DNA from: Thermococci archaeon | Lineage (GTDB): Archaea > Methanobacteriota_B > Thermococci > Thermococcales > Thermococcaceae | Direction of reading: 5' to 3' | Assembly: GCA_003663535.1 (NCBI GenBank) | Contig: QMUE01000116.1 | Span: forward strand, 1-5,324 | DNA: 5,324 nt | Part shown: in pieces, positions 5,008 through 5,324 of the stretch | Layout of the letters: the number at the start of each line of letters is the position of its first letter | Position numbering within the stretch: position 1 is the first letter of the stretch | Made by a program: the position numbers and the translations under genes | Notes under the pieces: model-generated | What the model was told of the DNA's origin: nothing | The model's database searches: none | What the model saw: the letters and a program-made list of their open reading frames with translations, nothing else

Positions 5008-5324
5008 AGTAGTTGCTGTCTAACTCACTATAGTCTTCTTCTTTTTCTGGAACTTCTTCAGCTTCGGCCTCTTTCAAAGCTTCTTCAAGACACTTGGCCA
5101 CTTCCTCTGGAGTAATCTTTTTGAATTTCTTTTCTTTTACTGAAATTACTGCAACTTCAATGCTCTCTGGGGAGGGTTCTTCCATGGTTTTTGACAAAGC
5201 CAAAACCGCCAGCTTGATTGCCTCTTCTAATGTCATTTCGTCCCTATATTTTTCTTCAAAGATTGCCATTGCTGTGTTTCTCCCACTTCCTATTGCAACG
5301 GCTTTCCATTCAAAATACGCACCA
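5006..5324 (-). CDS. psmA: Proteasome alpha subunit, C-terminal part (5' end outside window)
   Basis: Alpha subunit of the archaeal 20S proteasome, which forms the outer heptameric rings that gate substrate entry and dock the PAN ATPase; the proteolytic site is in the beta subunit. About 105 codons are present of the usual roughly 260. The frame stays open to the right edge, reading [19 protein letters not shown], which is the core strand typical of alpha subunits (family form YFEWKAxAIGxGRN). It continues through helices ([18 protein letters not shown]) and the [17 protein letters not shown] strand. It ends in an acidic tail rich in E and finishing ELDSNY. A methionine at 5269 is internal, not the start, because family sequence continues upstream of it. 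It is probably the first gene, or near the first, of the unit continuing into SBDS and the exosome, and its promoter must lie outside the window. Confidence 0.95.
   Translation of the reverse strand, partial: GAYFEWKAVAIGSGRNTAMAIFEEKYRDEMTLEEAIKLAVLALSKTMEEPSPESIEVAVISVKEKKFKKITPEEVAKCLEEALKEAEAEEVPEKEEDYSELDSNY

Noticed and set aside
1..5324. CRISPR array, insertion sequence, defence gene, tRNA or rRNA
   Set aside because: No spaced repeats, transposase-like frame, terminal inverted repeats, cloverleaf or rRNA segments were seen. All coding space is taken by housekeeping genes, so there is no sign of a hidden accessory system.

Overview
The window is an archaeal chromosome segment, almost certainly from a Thermococcales species (Thermococcus, Pyrococcus or Palaeococcus). 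It is AT-rich, and the proteins read as close Thermococcales orthologues: an archaeal Rrp4/Rrp41/Rrp42 exosome, an archaeal proteasome alpha subunit, RNA polymerase subunit P and L37Ae. Promoters have BRE/TATA layout and ribosome-binding sites have GGTGAT-type Shine-Dalgarno sequences. Codon use looks uniform, and I see no mobile element, CRISPR array, rRNA or tRNA. The genus cannot be fixed by eye.

All ten genes lie on the minus strand, so transcription runs from high to low coordinates. From the right edge: psmA (proteasome alpha, 5' part missing), the SBDS/Sdo1 homologue, rrp4, rrp41 and rrp42 form one tightly packed transcription unit. In it, SBDS/rrp4 and rrp4/rrp41 share ATGA stop/start overlaps and rrp41/rrp42 overlap by 8 bases if the GTG start is used. 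A T-rich terminator follows rrp42. A roughly 217-bp intergenic region with two tandem TATA elements then leads into rpl37ae-rpoP, both encoding small zinc-ribbon proteins. A third promoter precedes a Brix-domain (Imp4-like) gene coupled by an ATGA overlap to pcc1 (KEOPS subunit). A fourth promoter precedes pfdB (prefoldin beta), which runs off the left edge a few codons before its expected end.

This is the classic archaeal exosome superoperon known from comparative genomics. It places protein degradation (proteasome), RNA degradation (exosome), ribosome maturation (SBDS, Brix, L37Ae), transcription (RpoP), tRNA t6A modification (KEOPS Pcc1) and co-translational folding (prefoldin) side by side. 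Rrp41 and Rrp42 form the hexameric ring, Rrp41 carries the phosphorolytic residues, and Rrp4 caps the ring with S1 and KH RNA-binding domains.

I did not find an undescribed system. What deserves a second look is regulatory fine structure: the tandem promoters with an inverted repeat upstream of rpl37ae, a direct repeat in the rrp42 terminator region, translational coupling of Brix with pcc1, and the unusually short C-terminus of Rrp42.
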